From Amphimedon queenslandica (taxonomy: Eukaryota; Porifera; Demospongiae; Haplosclerida; Niphatidae): 64,000 nucleotides of DNA. The notes under the pieces are model-generated. The model saw nothing but the letters and a program-made list of their open reading frames with translations, had not been told where the DNA came from and ran no database searches. The translations under genes were made by a program, and so were the position numbers. The DNA lies in assembly GCF_000090795.2 (NCBI RefSeq), contig NW_003546246.1, positions 185,391-249,390 on the forward strand. The letters are read 5' to 3'. Shown one piece after another: positions 55,668 through 64,000 of this stretch; position 1 is the stretch's first letter; every line of letters begins with the position of its first letter.

Positions 55668-58591
55668 TTATTTGGCTAAATTAGAGAGATCTTTTATGTT
55701 AATATCACCCAGTGCTTCATGCAGATTGCAGGCCAAAAATATTTTTCTCTGAGAAAGAGATGAAAAGATGTCATGACTCTTAAGAGAATCATCATTCTGT
55801 GGATAAATTCTTTCCAGTAGAGACCCATCATTAGCTACACAGTAAACATCAATATACTGTTCAAATGCTAGCTGTAGATATGAAACCATAAGGTAGGTGT
55901 TTGGTGCCACTGGAACATATGGAATACCTTCAGCTGAAGTATGAAAAATTTTAATAGTAGCTTGAGCTTTTAGACTGTTATGTGTCTCAAAGGTGCAAAT
56001 TATGTTCATGATCAGAACTGCATTGTTCATTTGAGAAATTACTTCATTAACAATTGAAGAAGTTAACGTTTTATTATAAGCCATCTCAATCAAACTCTCG
56101 TCATCACCTTTCTTTGTTTCTTTTGCATTTTCTGATGTATTTCCATCTCCCAAAGCACCTTTGTCCTGGTTAAAATCTTGACTCGCAGTGGTACTGTCAG
56201 AATTTTCTTCAGAATCTGGAGGTTTTATGTCCTTCATCATCGTCAGATCATCAAAGACCTTATGATAGAAATTAAGGCAGTCTTGAGAGCAAAATTTAAA
56301 CACGATATCATTTATAAGTTTAACTATTGAGCCAAATATGTGTGGTTTACGACAAATCTCACAAGAAAGAGAACAGTACCAACATCCTAGCCCAGGAACA
56401 CATTTTCTATCAACACAAATCCTATAAAAAATTCCAAAAGCTTATTACAATTCATGTAGAATATATACCATGGATAACAATTAACCACACAATACAATAC
56501 ATTACAGTAGTGTTGCTCTCTCTCTCTAATGTGATTAATGTTATGTAATAACAGTTTGCATTCTTGCTCAAAAAATGTACATTTAGCTACCAGCTGGGTT
56601 TATTCATGTACCATAGGCTCAAAGCTTAATGGGCCTGTATAAACAATTCATTTTGTGTTTTAATTGTGCAATCTACCAGTAGATGTCCAAGGCATTGTTA
56701 TAAACAAACTAAATGCATACAATACCCCTAGTAAATAAGAGATGGGACTCATTCATTCAATAGAAACTCTCATGTACTTGCATTCCTCTACTTACCCAGC
56801 TTGATGACAGAGCAGCAAAGAATTATAATCAAGCAATCCAATGTCGTGTAAAGTCAATGGAATTAGCTGAGCAGCCAATCCTATAAGGTCATCATTTTCT
56901 TGAACTAAAAGCTCCATTCCTTTATGACTCTCATTCTCCAACCTTCCAGTAAAACTAAAGTCCTCTGAAGATACATAGTACCCCAAACTGATAAGCATGT
57001 TTGGCTTGTATGAGTGTATAATAGAATAAGGACGATTTTTATCATTAAGAGCTAAAATGACTGTTCTTCCACTACAGGTCGTTTCACCATGCTGTGTGCA
57101 ATGAAGTAATACACTATGATTTGGAGGTAATTGTAGTAGATTGCGATTACGATCAATATAATGCTTGATTGGAAGAAGATTAATATTGTATTCCACAGTG
57201 CTATTTATTTGTAACGGAAGCACAGAGCTGGGAGATGGCATGTGAGGATCCATACAAGAAATTTTCAGCATAGAATTGAGCTCACTAACTTTAGGATCAG
57301 ACTCAAGGAGATCAACAAGAATACGTGGCACTCTCTCTTTGTATGTTTGAAGGATTGCTGGAGGTAGTACACTCATTCTGACATCATTAGGTGGTATATG
57401 TAGGGTACCGCCTTTTGGACTAATAACAAAGTCTTGATGCTCTGGCTTTATGACTTCTTTTTCCACAAGAACAACTATATTGAAGATACCTTGCTTGTTA
57501 AGCATAAAGTGTGCTCTCCGCTGATTTCTCCCTTGCCTTTCATAGAGTGACATGTAACTAACCCGTGAAAAATCACTTCCATCAATATATAATGGCTCAT
57601 CAAGTATGTTGGAGCTTTCTTGTATCATCTTTGCAAAATCATTGGGGTCAAGACATTTTTTAGAAATACATTTGACTGCACCTTTTTCCTTGCCATCAGA
57701 AACACCAGCTAAAATAGAAAAAGGCTCAGCCTCTTCTTTACCGCTTTCCTCCTCATCCACAGCAACACTTGTTGGAGTAAAAAACATCAATACAGTTGGG
57801 TAATCAACTTCAACTTCATCAGACTTTGCAAGAAGAATGGAACGAATAGCTTCAAACACTTTATAAGCAACTTCAGAGTTACTATAGCTGTTGAAATTTT
57901 TTAGAAGGCAAAAACATCGAAAGATCAGTGCGAGACAAAAACGATAAAGCCAATTACCTTCATAGGAAATCACATGCTCTTCTGCCGGTAACAGTGAGTT
58001 AAGTTGAGGATAAATGACACGAATAATATTTATAGAAAATAAATTTTCGTCAACGCTTAGAATCTCATTGTCACAAGTATGGCAGAACATGTAATAAATG
58101 AGCTGAGAGACTTCTTTCTTTTGAGGTTCTCTATGTAGGCTGGCACGATCTTTGAAAAACTTCTTGTCACTCCCACGGATTGCAATGATATGAGATTTGG
58201 CCCAAAAGTGACCTCTGGCTAGTCCATCAGGCTTGTGACAAAGGAGACAATTGAAGAAAGTGTTTCCCTTCTTGCTACGTATTCCAGACTGTTCATTCAA
58301 ATCGCGAACAATATCAATGAGCATATTATCCAACATTTTCCTAATTTCTCGATTGCCAAGATCACACTTAATGAGAGCTGGTACAATCTTTCTTGCTTCA
58401 CCATACAATAGCTGACGTTCACGTTTAAGCTCATATGTACGAAATTCCTTCTCTTTCTGCTGAAGTAGGATCTGTTCTCTGCAGTACAGTTCATAACGTG
58501 CTTTCATTTCAAGAAGAGAGCAGTCATTAGCTTGACTAGCTAGTAGAACAACAAGCTCATAATGCTTGTACTGGAAACATTGACCTGCCAT
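55668..58591 (-). CDS. 849-residue protein with HNH-like and FCS-like zinc sites
   Basis: Coding exons 58591-56796 and 56421-55668 join in phase 2 (1796 + 754 nt). Another acceptor just upstream of the ATG (TTTTTTGTATAG) implies a non-coding first exon. Residues about 25-68 form a charged helix. C115-x2-C118, H128, H134 and C170-x2-C173 (CLLCHKPDGLARGHF; MFCHTCDN) have the spacing of an HNH-type treble clef. A large middle region without known domain contains PTVLMFFTPTSV and PNHSVLLHCTQHGETTC. After the intron, C601, C606, C612, C615, C619, C622 and then CSQDC (643-647) form a second zinc cluster whose end resembles MYM/FCS fingers. An acidic linker and a folded C-terminal region follow. No signal peptide. 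Zinc binding is likely; nuclease activity is not claimed. Confidence 0.75.
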
Positions 58592-60598
58592 TCTCTGAAT
58601 ACTGGAAACTATACAAAAAACAATAATAAAATGACAGCTATTGGTAACATCAAAGTACATGTATCTATATTGGTAGGGCCTAACTAACTTTCAAATTGTA
58701 TAGTACACAAGTACATTTTAATGTGTAATTGCATGTACAGCAGTTAAAGTATTGATAATACCTAAAAAGCTACATACTGTATGAGATATTACAAATTATG
58801 AGAAACAAAAACATTCAAATTCAATTGGCACATACTATTAGTAATATCATTGCATTACTAAGCAGGATTCACCCCAGCCAAAATGGCTGTCACAGTTTTA
58901 CAGCCTTGCTATACCAAGAAAACAAATTCCAGTGCTCACCAATATTCTTAGAGCACCTTATCTTGACCAGAGGACTCAATTGCCATCACTAGTGTGGCCC
59001 TAAATCTTGTCTATGAGGAAACAGCAAAATGGCCATTTTGGTCAGCCACCCTTTTCATCATCATCATCATCATTAAGTCTTTAAAAAGTTAACAAGGTGT
59101 ATCAAAATTTTAGCTGGTGCTACAAGACTAATACTTACACTATTCTACTACAATGCGCTATTGGCAGATTTCTGTCCCTTCATATCATTGTCCAAGAAAG
59201 GAAGAAGTGAATTATGACTGCCGTATCAGTCCGACTTACCTCGTGTCACAATTTTGTTAGTTGAAAAAAGAATGTGCTCCAAAACTTGGGTGTATAGTCA
59301 CACGTGCACAGCTATTTTATAATAAACTCATTAAGATAAGCAGGAACAAGGATTTGGAAATTATCTTAATTATGTGGGAGTTTTGCACTATTCATAGACT
59401 ATAGATGTACATGTACATGTATTTCATCAAAATGGGCAGAAGAAAATTCTTAATTCTTATTACATTTTCTCATACATAATACCATAAATCAGGAAATTTG
59501 TGCGGTAAAAAATTTTGTGTTTTAAAATTGTGCTGTGATTTAATTTTTACTACATGTAAATAAGACTGTGTCATGTATTATTGAGTGTGGCATGTGATTA
59601 TATAGGTGATCTAATTTTTGAGAAATTCTAATCTAGTAAAATTAAAATTACAGTAAAAATTTTCAGATAGACGATATACCATGTACATGTACAGCAGAGA
59701 TCAGGGCCAAGTTAACTTTGATACACAATTTCATACCGTAACATACCCGTATGTATTAAGTATGTACGTACCATAGCACTTACTGTATATGTAATATTTG
59801 AACATTAGCGTTAGTGCCATTTGTACTGTATAATGCTATGCTCATGTAGCGTATCATGTTATAATGTTACTGTATAAACATCTCGTACTAAGTACAGTGT
59901 ATACATAAAAATCTGAACTACAAACCATACTAGTAGTAACAGTACCGTTTTGTAAGCGTTTAAATAACATAAGTGTATTAACTTGGCCCTGAGTTCTGCT
60001 GTATGTCGAGTCATCGACTTATAATGTTGTGTAGAATGTTTGAGGTGATTCCAATCACAATTGAATTTTTAACGTTACTCAAAAATTTGGCCAAAGACCA
60101 TAGACTACATACGTGTACATGAACATGTACTGTATATAAAAGCCCATGGTATTTCATTAAAAAGGCTAGGAAAGAACGCTCAATTTAATATATGCATGTT
60201 ATGAATCAAGTTTGAGCTAATTCTAATCAAATTTTAATTTTACATGTATTTGGCTATATATAAGTTTTAATGTTTGACAAAGGGAGCAAATTTTAATTGA
60301 AATTAAAGGTTCAATTACAAGCCTGAACAGAATGTACATTGTAATTGGAATTTTATCAAAATTGCATTGTCATAGTGCATTGACTATTGACTCAATACAA
60401 GTGCCGGGAAAATGCTCTCAATCTACCTCAATAACATTACAAGATCATATGCACATGCAATGCACATGTAGATGGAAGTGCGACAATCACAATTTCCCAG
60501 TATACACATGTACATGTACATGTAGTTCAACTCATGAGGTGTGCTATTTAGCTTGTTCAGTAGAGTTTTGTAGAAAACCCCTGATCCATGATATTTTG
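58592..60598. other. Intergenic with diverged ~170-bp repeat units
   Basis: Beyond the presumed 5' untranslated exon of the minus-strand gene, there is a TCATCATCATCATCAT simple repeat at 59056 and several weakly similar segments (AAAATGGGCAGAAGAAAATTC at 59432; AAAAGGCTAGGAAAGAACGC at 60160; AAAAATGGCTAGGAGAGAAT at 60602) related to the repeats at 22 and 26.5 kb. ACATGTAC runs are frequent. No supported gene. Confidence 0.45.
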
Positions 60599-60639
60599 TC
60601 AAAAATGGCTAGGAGAGAATTCTCCATTTACAATGTACA

Positions 60640-61511
60640 TGTACTGATGAACAACCTTGTTGGGAATATTTAGATGATTAAAACTGCCTGCCCTATTTAT
60701 AGAACAGTTTTCTGCATAAGTGTATTGTACTTTCCCTTCAGGCGAGATATTCCTCTTAATCTGAGATAGCTTCAGTGACCTTTGTTCAGTACCACCACAT
60801 AACGCAAAATTTTTGCCATTCAAAAAAAACAGCATTAAGTAGTCCTTCAGGATGTGATGGATCTACATGTAGCACTTTAGATGCCCACAGCTTTTCCTCA
60901 TCTTCCCTAGTTAAGCCTCAGTTGCAGAACTCTCACTCCCTACGCCATCATCACGACGCTCTCGGAAATAACTGTCACAAGTCTGGAATAGCTTTTTAAA
61001 GTCTGGGTCTTCATGATTGAATATATTAAGCACACACTCTTTATTCTCTTTCATATAGCGATATAATCCACATGGCAACAAATACAATGTCTTAGGAGGA
61101 TAGCTGGTACCGTCTTTCTTTCTCGTGTGTAAAATATACACATGTAGCTCTGTAGCCATAAAAAAAGTTCAGGGAACTGTCACTCAATAATACATAGTCA
61201 GGGCATAGCTCATCAGGATGACGATGGTTATAAGAGGTTTTTCAATCAATAAAATTCGATACAGCCCACTTTGTGTTGATGGCAGTATTTTTAGGTACAA
61301 AACTAGCTTGATATGTCTGTAAGGACTTCTTTAGGCACACAAATATCTCTCCATCCAGTGTTTCATCCTCTAATGCCACTTCCATCTCTTCCTCTTGTTC
61401 TGGCACTGTTTCCCTCTCTTCTTCGGGCACTATTTCCACCTCTTCATTATCTAAAATCTTACTTCTTTTCAATCTCTTGCTCACAGGCTCATAATCAGTA
61501 GCTTCAGCCAT
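60640..61511 (-). pseudogene. Decayed KIAA1958/DUF3504-type (Crypton-derived) gene
   Basis: ATG 61511 opens MAEATDYEPVSKRLKR, an acidic region, then KNTAINTKWAVSNFID, where the expected Trp codon is TGA. Similarity continues in other frames: ILHTRKKDGTSYPPKTLYLL and PCGLYRYMKE, then LTREDEEKLWASKVL, then GKNFALCGGTEQRSLKLSQ. The frame changes near 61160, 60920 and 60830, two of them at T runs. This order matches the family seen in KIAA1958, ZMYM and QRICH1 proteins, whose core descends from the tyrosine recombinase of Crypton DNA transposons. The catalytic C-terminal half is absent. Intronless here. With at least four disruptions it is a pseudogene or old element copy. Confidence 0.65.
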
Positions 61512-61595
61512 ATTATTCAACGTCTAGCAGGTGGTAAAGGTGCACATGCGCATGCCCCCAGAGCCTTTGATGTGTGTCATCCTGACATAAGCAAC

Positions 61596-61717
61596 TTATA
61601 ACATGGCTAGTTCACGATTTACAATGTATCTAATTTACAGTCACCTCCCCCTTGGGCCACGTGCCCTCTGGATCAGTGACTGTAAATTAGATACATCACT
61701 CGTAGCCATGTTATAAG
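61596..61717. repeat. 122-bp imperfect palindrome
   Basis: CTTATAACATGGCTA and TGTATCTAATTTACAGTCAC on the left face GTGACTGTAAATTAGATACA and TAGCCATGTTATAAG on the right. A GC-richer 31-bp loop (CCCCCTTGGGCCACGTGCCC) separates them. It would form a strong hairpin in DNA or RNA. It lies just upstream of the decayed DUF3504 gene and may be a foldback MITE. Confidence 0.75.
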
Positions 61718-62488
61718 TATTACTAGAAATATGATTTAAGTAACATTATTACTTTATTTCTTTTCATTGTACACGTACATGTATCAAAATTTTTTTGGCA
61801 TATAATTAACTTACAATAGAAATTTTGATCACAATTTTTTTAGTATTCAGAGGACAGTTTCTACACATGTATAAGAAACATACTCAATAAATAATATTTT
61901 TTGCTATTTTGCAAATGCATGTAATTGTTACAATTTGTGAAATTAAATTCAGTAAAAACTATATCTAAATGAATAAATTAAACTCATTATTTCCAAACAC
62001 CAATATAAATCAAAATGAATGCAACTACATGTACATGTATGACAATGTAGAGTGAAATATACAAAAGGTATGCCACAGTCCTTTATGAAGCAGCAATGAT
62101 TAAAGGAAAAGTCATATGTACATGTAATAAAAAATGATTTGGAAAATCACTAACCCTCTCGTAACAAAAATCCCCTCTGGTTTGACCAAAAGTTACATGT
62201 ACAAGTACGTGTATTACATGTATCTTTAAAAATGTATAACATTATATACTGTTACACCTGTACATTTGTGGGAGAACACTAAGACAACACTAAGATACAC
62301 GTATGTGTACTAAAAATGGAATGTAGAGATAGCATAGGTCAATACAGTAATAACATGTACATATACATGTACATGTACATGTATATAGCAATACATGTAC
62401 ATGTACATGTATATAGCAATACATGTATGCATAAAAGATCAGAGTAGCCTACACATGTAACTTTTATTAATATATGTATTTGTTTTAC
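61718..62488. other. AT-rich intergenic or 3' region with ACATGTA arrays
   Basis: No supported exon. If the ARM-repeat gene continues leftward its next exons should lie here, but I found none. It contains the ACATGTAC array at 62350-62440. Confidence 0.4.
62350..62440. repeat. ACATGT array with TATAGCAA spacer
   Basis: Runs of ACATGTACATGTACATGTAT followed by ATAGCAAT occur in tandem, about 32 bp per unit (two full units). ACATGT is its own reverse complement, so the array can fold on itself. Confidence 0.75.
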
Positions 62489-63158
62489 CTGGTTTCTCCT
62501 GTAGAAGATGAAGTAGAGCATCACGGAGTTCTTTTAAATCATCTGAAGACTGACAGTCTACGTCCTTGAGCCACGGTACGAGATGAGGCAGAGACTCCAA
62601 TAGCATTGATCTATAATCAATTTCTTCCTTCTTTTTTTCAGGATTAGGTTTGACCCCTTTAGCTTTACCAGCTTTGAGTGGGGGAATCGAGAATGGTGAT
62701 AAAATGCCTAACAGTAGATTGAAGGAGCCAATTATGCTATCCTTCTTTTGATCCTTCCCTTGCAACAAGTGTGACATTACCTCAACAAGTTTGGAGTGAC
62801 AAATAATGGCTTTCCTATTCTTTTCATTGACACTAAGCTGTTCTAGCATATGAAGTATCTCCATTGGTTCAAGGCTTATACTAGAAGCAGAGAGCGGAGT
62901 TGGGCTAAATGACTGAAGAAGCAAATCCATGAGTTCACTGATGTGACTACAGCAATCAATAGCTTGAGGGTCAGACTTGTGTAGATACCACGAAAAATTG
63001 TTACGAATGAACTTCGTGCAAGAGCTAATTAGAAGATCAGAGTTACCAAAGTATGGTTCTAGAATTGACAGGATAGGTGTGTTGGGGTGGAAGCACATGT
63101 AGAGATCCATGTTGTTTTGAATGCAGTTTGAAATGGTCAAGGCAGCAGCAAAAATATA
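62489..63158 (-). CDS. ARM/HEAT-repeat protein, single exon (partial gene)
   Basis: A 670-bp exon follows a CATATAG acceptor and ends CCAG before GTAAAA. It encodes about 223 residues: FAAALTISNCIQNN, SILEPYFGNSDLLISSC, ISELMDLLLQSFSP, EILHMLEQLSVNEKNRKAII, KLVEVMSHLLQGKDQ and ELRDALLHLLQEKPG. These are pairs or triplets of amphipathic helices with armadillo-type spacing (helix, short turn, NxxN or small residue). The start lies in an upstream exon beyond 63158, possibly outside the window, and the last exons were not found; read-through would stop after NTYINKSYMCRLL. From memory similar sponge proteins put this solenoid before a TIR domain, but none is visible here. Likely a binding scaffold. 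Confidence 0.6.
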
Positions 63159-63237
63159 CTATATGAGAAAATAAAAGAGACAAATGCAGTATGTATAAGC
63201 ACCTGAAACTTACTAATGCATGTACATGTACATACTA

Positions 63238-63807
63238 CCGTAGGTCAGGTTATATTCGTGGCTGCTAATATTCACGGCTGCTAATATTCACAGTGATGAA
63301 AACTAATAAAGAAGTTCAATTAAATACCATGGAAACAAATTGATTGTTGCTATGACAATTGACCACGTGTTTATACAATTACAGTGTTCAGCAGCTAATT
63401 AGCTACTTGAGTAGAGCCAACCAGAATCCAGTTCTGTATCTGTTATCTTCTTGTATAGATGGACCGCTACCTTTGAGTTCTTCGCTACAAAATCACTGCT
63501 GGTTGGTCGGTCATGATTATAAACCACACCCAAGTTACTAAACACTAACTAGAATGGGTGGAGAGTCAAAAGACATGGCGAGGCAGAGCGAGTAGAGTAT
63601 TTCTGAAAAGAACTGGCTAAAACAGCTTCAAAGAGTCCAAGGATTAGTAACAGCAAGAAGAATAACAACTCAAGAACACTGCAATCGGGTGCTGTGCTTC
63701 AATAACGCGCCGTTTTCAATTAAAATAGCATCTAGTTGCTATGGCAAATGCTAGCTGCGGGAAAAAATTGCGAATATTAGCAGCCACGAATATAACCCAA
63801 CCTACGG
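63238..63807. mobile_element. 570-bp TA-target MITE
   Basis: Left CCGTAGGTCAGGTTATATTC and right GAATATAACCCAACCTACGG are inverted repeats that extend inward through GTGGCTGCTAATATTC, about 36 bp in total. TA flanks both ends (63236-63237, 63808-63809). The interior is non-coding. It lies upstream of the ARM exon, in an intron or 5' flank. Confidence 0.7.
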
Positions 63808-64000
63808 TATACAATAACATCAGTACATACATGTACTTGTAATATATAGACATACACTGTACATGTACAGTGTATATGGTCAATTAAATGTACATTAAAA
63901 TCTATACTACTACAATAAATTGTGAGTGAGGGTATTTTTCACATAGTAATAATACTAAATTTGGAACTATGAATAATGATGCACTTATCAACAATGGGAT

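Noticed and set aside
60332-60673. Cys/Thr/His-rich 113-residue frame resembling a small secreted peptide
   Set aside because: The cysteines come from translating ACATGT repeats (TCTCTC-like residues); no signal peptide.
62350-62440. Regular repeat with constant spacer, considered as a CRISPR-like array
   Set aside because: The spacers are identical and the repeat is a 6-bp palindrome; this is a microsatellite in animal DNA.
1-64000. Retroviral, LTR, Polinton-like or other capsid/envelope-bearing elements
   Set aside because: No reverse transcriptase, integrase, capsid or long terminal repeat pattern was recognised on either strand; all mobile sequences seen are DNA transposons or MITEs.
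1-64000. Bacterial or symbiont origin of the DNA
   Set aside because: Spliceosomal introns, animal-type domains and AT-rich spacers throughout argue for host nuclear DNA.

Overview
The window looks like nuclear DNA of an early-branching animal, most likely a demosponge close to Amphimedon queenslandica (recognised from memory, not by search). It is AT-rich, introns are often only 40-60 nt with standard GT/AG borders, and genes are closely packed on both strands. The gene content is typical of an expanded animal surface and innate-type repertoire: TRIM-NHL, Ig/FN3 receptor, class A GPCRs, kelch and ARM-repeat proteins, CUB domain. I saw no rRNA, tRNA, CRISPR or bacterial-type operon, and no recognisable retroviral, LTR or Polinton-like element.

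Layout. 0-7.5 kb: a decayed kelch/coiled-coil gene (minus) faces a P-loop gene (plus) whose first coding exon holds a 332-bp DNA transposon and whose body has further frame breaks; a hAT-type MITE at 1.7-2.75 kb carries a second MITE inside it. 8.6-10.6 kb: an intact single-exon TRIM-NHL gene. 14.2-21.05 kb: a 20-exon gene (minus) for a 1750-residue receptor with 9 Ig and 5 FN3 domains, one membrane helix and a tyrosine-motif tail. 21-28.6 kb: repeat-rich, with a hAT remnant, a 114-bp satellite running into a 681-bp assembly gap, a sequence copied on both sides of the gap, and an orphan PRMT6-like exon. 28.6-33.3 kb: a four-exon two-pass membrane protein gene (minus) whose promoter and first exons are inverted and duplicated head-to-head.

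34-52.4 kb: a gene nursery. Two intact 300-residue GPCR genes lie among at least four GPCR fragments, followed by two copies of a large single-exon gene (minus) encoding a signal peptide, a right-handed beta-helix-like ectodomain, a Cys-rich module and about nine membrane helices. The distal copy (1263 aa) is intact; the proximal copy has lost an internal block and shows three frame breaks. The copies and their flanks form a segmental duplication of roughly 5 kb.

54-64 kb: a small secreted CUB-like protein, an 849-residue protein with two predicted zinc sites, a decayed gene of the KIAA1958/DUF3504 (Crypton-derived) type, an ARM-repeat exon and a further MITE. Nothing here is an operon. The shared theme is lineage-specific surface and adaptor proteins expanding by local duplication, with active decay and DNA-transposon insertion. 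All gene models come from reading frames and splice signals; no expression or homology search was available.
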